From the NCBI RefSeq assembly GCF_030704535.1, contig NC_081811.1, positions 2,806,501-2,870,500 of the forward strand: a stretch of 64,000 nucleotides of DNA, read 5' to 3'. Origin of the DNA: Vitis vinifera. Its lineage: Eukaryota; Streptophyta; Magnoliopsida; Vitales; Vitaceae. The notes beneath the pieces are model-generated. The model was not told where the DNA came from and searched no databases. It was given only the letters and a program-made list of their open reading frames with translations. Shown piece by piece: positions 26,155 through 36,709 of the stretch. How positions within the stretch are numbered: the stretch's first letter is position 1; the number at the start of each line of letters is the position of its first letter. A program made the position numbers and the translations under genes.

Positions 26155-26206
26155 AAACAGTAAAAATTAATTTTTTTTTTTTGATAGAAAAACAGTAAAA
26201 ATTAAT
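26155..26206 (-). mobile_element. 18-bp retroelement-tail insertion with 17-bp target-site duplication
   Basis: AAACAGTAAAAATTAAT occurs at 26155-26171 and again, perfectly, at 26190-26206. Between them are only 18 bases, eleven T then GATAGAA. On the minus strand the insert reads TTCTATC plus an A run, the same CTATCAAAA tail that ends the LINE at 12403. It therefore looks like a target-primed insertion that copied almost nothing except the poly(A) tail. Confidence 0.7.
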
Positions 26207-28396
26207 ATTTAAAAGTCAAATCAAATATTTAAAAATGTTTAAATGAAATTTTCAAATATGAACCTTACCCAAGTAAAGTGATTTTTCCACATTTAAAAAA
26301 AAAATATATTTAGTTAAAATGGATAAAATAATCCCCAAATTATAAATCTAAACATTTTCATGTTTTTTTAATAGCTTATTTTTTAACATAAATTTTATTT
26401 ACCATTTTAAGTATTTACATGTAAATTTTCAAACAAAAAGTTATTTTTATAAGAAAATAATAAAGACATTTTTGTTAAAATGAAACCAAAAAAAGACAAA
26501 TAATTAAATTTCTAAAATTGGGCTTTCATTAACCATTTTAATCAAATAACCCTTTTAAAAAAATAATAATATTATATAATTAAAATATTAAAACAATCCT
26601 TAATTTTAATAAAATATTTATAAAATACACTTTCAAACACAAAATCTGACTGCACCCAAATAATAATTACCTCTATTTCTAGTCCTTCAAGGACAAAACA
26701 TGTAAATTAAACTCTGTCCTACATAGGCACTTAATCCTCCTCAGTTTTCTACCCTTCTTATCTGTCAATTATAAAAGGAAATGAGAAATTAAAGAAGGAA
26801 AAAAAAAATATAAGGAAAAAGGGAAAAGGAAGCACCCTTTTATGTCTTTCTCATTTTTCATAGACTTCCCACTTATCAGAAAGTTCTACACCTTCAAAAC
26901 CATCTATATCCTTCTTCAACATCTTCAAACCTAATTTCCCCAATTTTGAAACAGAATCAAGTATTGGCAATGGGTAATGGGTAATGGGTAATGGATCCTA
27001 CCCCCGTCTTTAGGTTTAAAAGAGAAATGGTTAGTATTATATTTTTAAAAATTAAGGAATGGAAATATAGGTAAATAGTTAGGAGGAGTTGGAACCTTGC
27101 ACCCTGTGAATAGTTGCTTCTCCAACGTGTGGTCCAATCATTAATCTCCGATTCACCTGGATCAGGACATGCCTCTCAGGTGATGTAGCCTTCAATCCAT
27201 TAACCCTTTAGCCTTTATTAATCAACTCTGAATAAGCATATCAGAATAAAATGTTGATACAGATGGCCTTCCATTTTGTGATAGATATGTACAATACTTC
27301 AGAGTAAAAATAGATGTTAGATGTTCAATTTATTTGATACCTCAACCAACTAAGCAGCAAACGGCCATTGCCTCTGAAAATATGGAAATGAATTTCTCCA
27401 AACAATCTTACATAACATTCTCACACATTTCAGTTCTGAATCTCCTAAATTTCACAAAAACCTAAAAGTATTTCACAGATTTAACATTGCAAACCAAATT
27501 CCCATAAAACAATTCTTGTATGTAGTAATATAATCTGTTTGTTAATAGAAAGAATAAAATAAAAACGAAAATTTACTTAGGCTGCATACAAAAAGTAATT
27601 TTCAGGTGAAAAGTAAATTTGGCTACCCCACGTACAAACTTAACTTGGTCTTGCAGAGGTACTTGTAATTCTACTTCTACACCAACCCCGCCCAAAAACA
27701 AAGAGCTTCTCAGGGTTCAACAATATCTCATACATTAGAAATAAAAAAAAGAAATAGACAGAACTTATACATAAGAGTCAAGGGGCTTTCTTTGCCTTCA
27801 CCCCTCCAGACAGTCACATCTTGTATCATTCAAGCATATTAAGAATGTGTTCTACATAAGGGCCCAAAAAAGGGCCAAGATGAACCAACACCATTCAGAC
27901 CCTCTGACACTAAGCTGATAAGCTCAAATATTACAAAACTGGAAGCTTGCTCCCAAATGTAAAGAGGATTAATAGAGGAAAAGGAAGCCCTAGAGAGACA
28001 GACAGCTGGATAAAAGACAAAAGACCCTGGAATCAGGCGATCCTCTCTTGTTCTCGAAATGCTCAGAAATCAATATTCACAAGGTTCCAAAGTTGAAGGC
28101 TTACCTGTTGGAAATAAATTTCTTTTCTTCTGATTATTGGGAAGGGAGGAGGGCTCATATGCGGGGCTTGCCAGCCACTGTAGCTTCTTATTTGAGTTGA
28201 AATAGATGGCATATAAAGATTATATGAGCATAAAACATGATCAATCCTAATGTGGGCTATACCAAATTGGTTGATAAACCTTGACAACAAGAAATGAAAC
28301 TTTGCACAACTGACTATAATTAAGTTTACGGACATCTAACAACAGAAAATATATTGAGGGTGATGAAACCCCTTGAAGAATTGCTTTTAAATTTTA
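26207..28396. other. intergenic region and 3' UTR of the CCCH gene
   Basis: Very AT-rich to about 26660, then mixed. At 26972-26994 there are three GGGTAAT units followed by GG. The segment from about 27750 to 28396 is probably the 3' UTR of the minus-strand CCCH gene. No coding frame is convincing. Confidence 0.45.
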
Positions 28397-31300
28397 CTAG
28401 TTTGAACGACGAACCTCACCACCTTGTCTTGTGCTTCTGCTACTGCTTAAAGGGGCTGAACTCTGACCTGACAGTTGGACGTCCGAAAGCGAAACAGATC
28501 CAGTCTGGGAGAAAATCAAACCAACTGAACTACTGGTGGTATTTCCAGATGAAGGCATTCTGGTTGAGTGTGAATCCTTTTTTGACCCTGAAATGAAGTC
28601 AGGCCGCAGATCTGAAGATGAAAATGAAGGGGCCAGAGTAGCCAGTGAAGACCCCACAGGGTATGGAGCAACTGGCATATCAGTGAGAGAAGAAGCTGAT
28701 GGACTGTATCTCATGTTCCCCAGTGGATGATCGAATTTACATGTGGACCCAAACTTGCAGTACCCATTTTGCAGATAGAAAGTGCAAGGTTGCACCCCCT
28801 GTTCATTAAAGATATGAAGATCAGATAAAGCATTAAAAACAGCATTCTTAGCTAAATAGACAGAACATTGAAATATTACATATATGAGTATAGGGACAAG
28901 GCAGAAACAAAGCAATTCATCATTTAGGTTTATGATATGCTATTAGCAATTAAAATTAGCTCAAACAATATACTTATCAGATAAATTCAATGGATATTGT
29001 TAAGCTACCAACTTTCCAAAGAGCTTAAGTTGTTAGGATATTGGCCCAAAATGTATATCATGCTAAGACCCTCCATCACATACAAGTATGCAGACAAACC
29101 TAAAGCTTAAGCTGTTAAGACATGGACTGAATGAATATTAGGCTAACAAATATAAATTCCCTAAGATAAAGAATACAAAAGGCCAGAAGAACACAAAAAA
29201 AGGGCTAGAAAAACAAAAATAAATAAACAAATAAATAAATGGGATTGACAATTTAACTGTCTCTTTTACTATTTATATTTATATCATCGCCACATTGATA
29301 CTATTTGCATTGAACTAAGTAGACTTGGGTACATGTATTCTTCACAAAAATTGGATTTCCTATATAAATAATATAATTGATATGATAATATGAGGTTAAT
29401 GAAGGTATGATAACACCATGTAACAGATAAAGTTCCTGGACATGAAGTGATACAAAATCAAATTCCATTTGCATCTAAGCACCTCAGTTAACTCCACAGC
29501 ATAAGCAACCACATATCCATACAGAACAGCCTTATCATGTCAAGCCACTACAAAAAATACATTTGACCTACATGAGATCAGTTAAATGCACTGAAAGATG
29601 CATTACATGTATTTTCCTAATGTGGATCAAATTTCTTCAATGTTATGATGACCCCATGTGGAGGTGTAGCTGATTCCACACCAAATTTGTACTTGTACCA
29701 AAATAACTTAACACAATAAAATTAAAGTCTCAAGTCCTAGGTGTTTATGGTTGGACATGAATCCGTTTTTGTCATTACACTCTATTTAAGGTCATAGCTT
29801 TCATTAAATCATAAGCCATTTTGTCCTTTATGCAGTCCCAACTCCCATTCCTTTTGGTCTTTCATTGTCCTTGTCCCTGCAGCACATTTGACAGTTTAAA
29901 AAGTACAGTATTATCCCTATGTCCTAACTAGTAGAATTAATGGGCTTTGTTGTACACAACCCCAAGCAAGCTTTATTTCCGATTTCGTTCTTTCTAAGGG
30001 AACTCATTCCATCTCAACATCTTGGTTATATCCCCCTATTCTATGCTTACCTTATAATTTTTTCATTGATAGCCAACACTTTTTACCAGAAGCATGGCAA
30101 GCTTTATGTCTTGCCATGAATTCTATTTTAGAAAGTTGCCTCCAAAAATTATCCTCTGGACTTCACAGCACAAAAATATTAAAACATGCCCATTCATTGC
30201 ACCAGTCAGCTGCATTTGTTGGAGAAGAGTTAGAAAACCTGGTAACTAGGTAAGGGCAGGAGCTTCATTCCAATGGAATCATTTTAGGATCACAGCCAAG
30301 ACGCTCAAGTAAGAAAAGTAGCACACAGGTTAACCATTCTTCCATAAAAAAATGAAGCTTGACAAGAAACAATATTCCAAAAACAGGTCCTTTCATCCAA
30401 AATAGAATATAAACATCCCTTTCAAAAGAGAGGGGGAAAAATCTAAAATGACTTGGCTAGTTGTAGAGCATAATGTTAGCATTGTCATCCATGAAAGGGG
30501 AGACATTCAAGAGAACATCGTGAATATAGCAAATTTTAATTAAAATAATGTGATCATTTTTTTTCAATCAGTATATAACATGTTATTCTGTAGAAATTAT
30601 TTTACCAAAATACTAAATAATTATGAATTGACTCATCATGTGTATCATCATTGTTGAATTTTAGTGTTTAACAGACTAGTGGCTAGTGATAGGTAGGGGG
30701 AGAATGAGAGGTGGGAGAGGAAAAGGGTTTTATTAATGTTGATGTTACACCGATACTAATGCCCTTACGATATACATGAATACTAAAGGAATAGTTAGGC
30801 TTATGGCCAATGCATGTAGAGGTGCCCAGAACTTTGGCTTCTAAGATGTTGATGGAAATATAGCTCCATACTTATTCAAGTGAATGAAGTATGGAAAGCC
30901 AAAAGCCTCAATCTGATATCCAGATGAGATAAATTTTGAGCCTATATGTGTAGTCTTTGGACCACCACAGAACATTTATCTATACTGGATGAGGATCGTT
31001 TCCAAACATTAGATGCATAGTACTTCCCCCAGATCTCCCATGCCAGCATGGCAGCACCAGATATATAATCAAATATTTAATGGGCCTAAATGTTGATATG
31101 ATGTACTGGGAAGTGTCCTAGTTCCTCCACAAACAAACTTCACAGATTCAAACCTTAAAATTTGAATCCATTAATAGAAACCTCAAGGGAAAATCCATGA
31201 ATCAAGATTTAATGAGAAAATGGTTTCTTCAATGAACAAAGAATCATATAATGAGTTGACAATGATAAAAGATTTAGTCCCCTTGATGCAGCCTTGTGCA

Positions 31301-33900
31301 TGAAGAGTTCTTGTGGCATATATTTCGCAGGCATCAAAAGTTCTTGCAGTATTGGAACTGATATCCAACTTGGATTAATTTCATTGAATAATTTCCAAGA
31401 TCAGGTCAGGGTCCAGCAAAAGGATCCTAAAGTGCTTCATATACATAATCTGCAGAGCTAAAATCCCCCAGAACAGGTTGGGATCAATCCAATGGATCTG
31501 AATGTGCCCTATACCCCGAGGATGCTGAATAATAAGCAGAGGATATGACACCATCTGAGGAGCAACTTCATATTCAAAATAGGTTTTCATAGACCACATA
31601 AAAGAGGTATCATGTTCATCTCTTAGAACTCTTATCCAGATGCTAGTCATCTGAGACAGGAAGGGGTACACTAAATGCAGCTATTCTAGTCTGGATATCA
31701 GCTTGCAGGACTGTAGGACAAATTTTATGGCACATATGTGCACAGATTGTGCTTTCATATAGGATGTGGGAGAAATGGATCCTGCAAGATCAAAGAACAA
31801 CGGTACATCAACCCATTCTTGCTGAGTGTAGTTTACAGTTCAAATGCCTGGAGATGCAAAAAATGGCTGCTCAAGTAAAGGATAGTTAAAGCAGACTGCA
31901 TCAGAAAGGTGCTAGCAAAGGCAATGTCGATGACTTCAGATGGATCTTCCACTCTCAAAGCCACATGTAGTGTTGCAAGGCAGAGTAAGATGGCTGTGAA
32001 AAATTCTGAACCCAAAAGGATATGGAAAAGCTTGATCACCACTGGTTGCAAAAGAAAAAAGAACTTTTTTTCCATGCTTGTAACTTGGGTTGTCTAATCA
32101 CAAAGCATGATCCTAAAACCATGTGGAACCTTTCAAGTTTCATTGACTTGATTTTCATTCCTGGAAAAGAATCATACCACTTCAAGCACAAAGATTAAAT
32201 CCATTCATACAATATCTAGTCAAGATATTTTTCCTTATAGGAAAGAATGGGAAGGCATTCATGCTTCAAAAGGAAACCTAACCCAAGTATTGTTACAACC
32301 TCAAACAAAGTTCACAAACTAGAGTAGCTGATCTCATCACTAGGATCAAATTATTCTTGATTCTCATCAAAAACCATTTTTTATAGGCTTTAGCTCCCAA
32401 ATTTTCCAAACTAAGATCTGATCCTATCAAAATCTGTTATCATGAACATTCATCAACAGAAATTTGAAGCCAACCAAAAACATATCCAGATTCCATAGTG
32501 CATCAACCATCACAACAGCTCACACAAGGAGCCTTGTTTTCAGAAAGGGAAAAAAAGGATAGCATTTGAATTACCATTCATAATGAAGAATTGAAACTAT
32601 TGCTAAGTAACTGTGCATAAATTATAAACATACTCCTCATAAAAGCAGGCATAAAAACAAAGAGTGAAAAACATTAAATAAGGGGGGAAGGGGGGAAGAC
32701 ACCATCAAATTATTGGTCCTCTGCCCAATCATTCACTAAAGATGTTTCAATAATCCATCAAATAAACAATAGCTGTTTGTTTCCCCTGAACACCAACAGC
32801 ATTAAAAATGCAGCCATTAAAAAAAATTAAAATTACAATTTCAGATAAATAAATAATTGTGATTGCTTTAGTTATAACTTATATGTCTCATGCATGAGAC
32901 AGAAATTAACTGTGGCATCCACCTCAATCCATGAGTCAAACACACCAGACAAGGCATATGCCCATAAAACACTTTGCTGCATTCACACATCCATCTCCAA
33001 CAACACCTTAAAGCCTAGTCTGTGAATCTTCACCCAATTAAAAAGGTCACTATATTTGCACCTTTCATGTGAACAGACAAGAAAGTGAGGTGATTAAAAT
33101 GGGAAATGTTAGCAAAACATGGTGATATTACTCTAGAGTTGGAATGTTCATTCTGCTGGATTCCTCATGCAGCTAACCATGTGGCAGATATGTTTAGTAA
33201 AACAGGGAGCCAATCGGTTGATTTCTTTTGTAGGGGATTTTCTACCCTCATAAGTTTTCAAGTTCATATATATAACCATTTTTCGATGCGTATTTCCATT
33301 AATATTTAGAGTAGATAATTTTTTCTTTTTTTCTTTTTATTTTTTTTCAGAGTCATGTAGTTGGTTCTAATTGGGAGGAAGAATTTTTCATCCATCTTAC
33401 AAAGGATAGAAATAAAAAAGAAAAAAGGAGAAAACTTCCTCAAGGAAACTTTGCTTGTGCTTCATCTCTAATTGATCTTTTTTTGTTTATTACATCATAA
33501 CCTATCTGTTATTGAGATCCTTTCTAGGAGAGTCCGCATTTGGAGGGAGAACTATCTTTAGGAGAGCTTTTGATGATAGTGAATTCATGGACCAAGCAAT
33601 TAAACATTCCTGCTTGTATCTCTTTTGGGATTGGGTTAGAGTGTCTCTTGGGGATTGCTCCTTGTCGTTGTTAGACTTTGTCAATGGGTTAGACTCTATG
33701 TAGGGCGCAGTTGCTAGTTTTTGTGCCTTTGCGCTGTTTTTTTGTGGCCTTTTGGCTGCTACTTTGTATGCATCATCTATGCTTTCTTGGTTTGTTTTTT
33801 TTTTTTTTTTTGATAGGCACATGAGAGAATATATTAAAAAGTGCTAGCAAAAACTTTCTTGTTTTTCCTTTCACTGATAATATAATTTTTACTTACCTAT

Positions 33901-33946
<46 letters not shown>

Positions 33947-36449
33947 GTATCCTAAATTTCAGTGTGTGACAAATTAAAGAAGTAGACATATAACCACATC
34001 TAACACCCACACCCAAACTTATGCAATAGAGCTTGAAACCATGACTTTGATATAACTCTGTTGTTCCTATCAAAAAAATATAACTCTGTTGTACTTTAAC
34101 AATTGAGCTAACAGCATCTTCCACTCTACTCGCATTTTCTCTTAAAAATGACCACTTCTTTAAATATAAAAGGCAAATCAATTTGGTCGGGTCATTAAAA
34201 GAATGGTAATTTAAAAACATCAAATCTCAATAGCTTCAGCAATACATTAAAATGGTTAGAAAGATACAGTATAAAACTAGCTTCCACATAGAGTAATCTG
34301 TCCTCAATACTGAAGACCATGTTATACAATTTAGTGTCTAGAAATGAAAACGAAAAAAAAAAAAAAACAAACAGCAGGAGCATATTTGTACTTTTTGAGC
34401 AGTTTTGGACTAAGAAAAATCAAAATTGAAGCCAAATTATAAAATAAAGTAACAAAATGAGTGAATAAGCATACCGGACGTAGAGGTAAACCCAAGGGGC
34501 TGAGGACACAATTTGTTTTTGGGACAACCCACTCCCGAGGGTGATGATACCTGCAAGATGATCCAAATTTACAGTCTCCTGTTCTCAAGTAGTACTGACA
34601 TTCTTGTTGGCCTGGTCTCTCTGGAAACACTTGTTCCTTCTGGTTACTGCTTGAAGGGCCAGCAGAAGAGGGAAGCGATGCATAGGGTCCTGCAAGTGTA
34701 TGTGTTGAAGGTAGCTGCGTGACTCCATACACAGAACCAGCGCCTACCGTGGGTTGAGCACCAGGAGAGAGTACAGGGCTTACAGGTGTCTGCAACATAT
34801 AAACTAACATTATGAGAAACATATGCATCTTTTACAACTCAATATGAAAAAGAAAATTGTGTAACATACCGAATAAGGACTCCAACCCGGAATAGGAACC
34901 ACTCCTGGGGGGAACAGAACAGGACCATAAGGGCCTTGCACATATGAACCAGGTAATACTGGAGGCCTTGGCACCCTCCAGCTAGTAGATGTACCCCCAT
35001 ATTGTGTAGGTGTAGGAACAGAAGGAGATTGCACCGTCGGATAAAATGTAGGTGCAGATGCTGGCAATGATGTGCCAGCTGGTTGAGGATGATGGAATTT
35101 ACATGTTATACCAAACTTGCACTGCCCCGTTTTCAAATAGTAGGAGCATTCTTTCTCACCCTGTTGCAAAATTTCCAATTCATAAACATAAGCTAAATGG
35201 AAGTGTCCATTCCCAAATTACAACCATGCTGATTTAGTAAAACGAATTTGATTAGAAAAGGTGAAGAATAAACCAAATCCCAACCAGTCTTAGTGGGTAT
35301 CCGTAAATATTTAGTGACACATGGCTCATGGATCCACCACCATTTCTTGGATGGTGAAACCTGCAGGACGCACCAAATTTACAGGTCCCAGTCTTCAAAT
35401 AAAACTGCATATTTAAGGAATAACTATACGATTAATAAGTATAGGATAATAAGCCTTAATAATAATGCATAATACAAGTAGATGAAAACAATTCTAGCAG
35501 ATCCAAGGAATCTATATTGGTAGAGATCAAGCATTCCATCCCCATCCAGTATTTTATATTCAGTCAACAAACAACAACATACCTGGCATGCTGGCTCCCC
35601 AATTCGCTCTGGATACTCTCCTCCTCCGGATCTTAGTGTAGAAACCTGAGTAGTATTGCATCCAAATTACATTGGGAAAACTCCATTTTCACTTAACGTC
35701 TGTTTGGTTTTCCGAATTGGTCGGGAAAATAAAGACCATGCTTAAGAACAAAGCCATTCCGGCATTTTCTTTTCCATTCTCTAGTTTCCGCTAGAACCAA
35801 GCAGATTGCATTATGAATTACAAATATCTTGTTTCTAACAAAATGACATGAAGATTGGGACCTCTCATGAAGACACAGCCTACTTAAAACACTCAAATTG
35901 TTGTCAAGACCCCCATAAATCCCACATCTAATTACACCATAATCTGCTAAAGCTGAAAGATTCAGCTGAATTTAACACCCGAAATCAAACAGCAGCCTCA
36001 AAAAACAGGCGTCAAGACCTACTCTATTGATTCTAATGCAAATGATTTGTACAAATAATTGATGATCAAGGGTTTACCGAGCTGCGATCGCGAGGATGGT
36101 TGTACCGGCACCTACTACCAAACCCGCAAAACCCGGTTTTCATATAGTAGACACAGTCAGCCACACCAGGCCGCTCTGGGTAGGATTCCCTGCTGCTCAA
36201 CCCCAACCGCCACATCGACTCTATATTTCAGAACAAAATCAAAGAAAACCCCAATCAAAGCTCCGCATTCTCACAAACCCTAGAAAAAATATCACCTCAC
36301 AACACAAAGCCAAATGAAATGAAATGAAATTCAAATGCAAAACAAATCAACCCACCTTCGAGCCCCGACACCGCCCTGACCGGACTCCATTCCACCGAAG
36401 GATCCGATTGGGACCCATCCCTCGCCGGAGCCCGCCCGTACAACTCCAT
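28397..36449 (-). CDS. ZFN-type protein with five CCCH zinc fingers
   Basis: Seven minus-strand coding exons (36449-36356, 36220-36078, 35645-35583, 35404-35285, 35160-34870, 34789-34475, 28798-28397) stay in frame and give 475 residues. Five fingers of the form C-X8-C-X5-C-X3-H are complete: C54-H73, C99-H118, C145-H164, C301-H320 and C347-H366. The three-plus-two grouping with a Pro/Ser/Gly-rich spacer (about 165-295) is typical of the plant ZFN1 group, which bind nucleic acids (RNA or DNA) and regulate gene expression. The second finger is split by an intron just after its first Cys. The Ser-rich C terminus has no further domain. The last intron is 5.7 kb and has collected retroelement fragments. 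The start is the ATG beginning [13 protein letters not shown], after which exon 2 continues with MWRLGL, a family signature. The closest Arabidopsis relative is probably At2g47850 (from memory). Confidence 0.92.
28799..33050. other. large last intron of the CCCH gene, first part
   Basis: This lies inside the 34474-28799 intron. No exon is needed here, because exon 6 joins exon 7 in frame to complete the fifth finger region. Open frames at 31183-32097 on both strands are short, biased and match no family I recognise. Confidence 0.5.
33090..33250 (+). mobile_element. LINE RNase H-like fragment
   Basis: A short frame encodes [19 protein letters not shown] followed by SKTG. It matches the C-terminal pattern of the RNase H-like domain of plant non-LTR elements, where a WIP(R/H)xxNxVAD motif is usual. 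Only this piece is recognisable. It lies opposite in orientation to the host CCCH gene, within its intron. Confidence 0.6.
33520..33790 (+). mobile_element. 3' fragment of a second LINE
   Basis: The frame ending at 33703 encodes [16 protein letters not shown] and [10 protein letters not shown], parallel to RRAFDDVERNDQDIKS and LSLFDFVNWL in the LINE at 11768-12415. The 3' UTRs also share a GCCTTTTGGCT segment. This is a diverged relative, truncated further at the 5' side. I see no clear target-site duplication. Confidence 0.7.
33782..33861 (-). mobile_element. possible short antisense retroelement tail
   Basis: A long T run followed by TGATAGGCACATGAGAG is flanked by CTTTCTTG at 33782-33789 and 33854-33861. 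On the minus strand the insert would end in GTGCCTATCA plus an A run, like a LINE 3' end. The duplication is only 8 bp, so support is weaker than for the other two small insertions. Confidence 0.45.
33903..33946. repeat. (AC)n(AT)n compound microsatellite
   Basis: Fifteen AC units are followed by about seven AT units, in the last intron of the CCCH gene. Confidence 0.95.
34050..34092 (+). mobile_element. 13-bp retroelement-tail insertion with 15-bp target-site duplication
   Basis: ATATAACTCTGTTGT occurs at 34050-34064 and again, perfectly, at 34078-34092. The 13 bases between them are TCCTATCAAAAAA, that is the CTATC plus A-run terminus seen at the 3' end of the LINE at 12403. It sits in the last intron of the CCCH gene. 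Confidence 0.7.
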
Positions 36450-36545
36450 AAAGACAAGGCCTTTAGGTGTGTGTATAACTTTACAGAAATGAATCTAGAA
36501 AGAGGATAGAAGAGAAAGGGCAAGCGTAAGTCTCCGTCTAGACGG

Positions 36546-36573
36546 TTCTAGAATGTTCTACACTATTCTGGAA
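36546..36573. promoter_or_regulatory. phased heat shock element ahead of the CCCH gene
   Basis: The 5-bp units TTC (36546), GAA (36551), TTC (36556), a degenerate unit (36561), TTC (36566) and GAA (36571) follow the nTTCnnGAAnnTTCn rule with five of six positions matched. It lies 97-124 bp before the ATG of the minus-strand CCCH gene, in its promoter or leader. A perfect 12-bp palindrome, CCGTCTAGACGG (36534-36545), abuts it. Heat-shock-factor binding is an inference. Confidence 0.55.
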
Positions 36574-36627
36574 AGATCGGAGAGAGCTCGATCGAATAGA
36601 CGGCGAAGCAGAGAGATGGAGAATGGT

Positions 36628-36709
36628 GTCTCTCTCACTCTCTCACTCCCTCACTTTCTCTCTCTAAACAAAACTCTCACTCATTCACACACACTCTCTC
36701 TCTCTCTAT
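36628..36709. repeat. CT-rich stretch upstream of the CCCH gene
   Basis: TCTC/CACT-rich sequence ending in a clean CT run (36692-36707). On the CCCH gene strand it is GA-rich, a frequent feature of plant core promoters and leaders. Confidence 0.8.

Noticed and set aside
31183-32097. Cluster of open frames in the large CCCH intron
   Set aside because: No domain, no family resemblance and no consistent splice signals; I cannot distinguish them from chance or very old repeat DNA.
33502-33822. Minus-strand open frame opposite the second LINE fragment
   Set aside because: It is the antisense shadow of the LINE coding sequence and T-rich tail.
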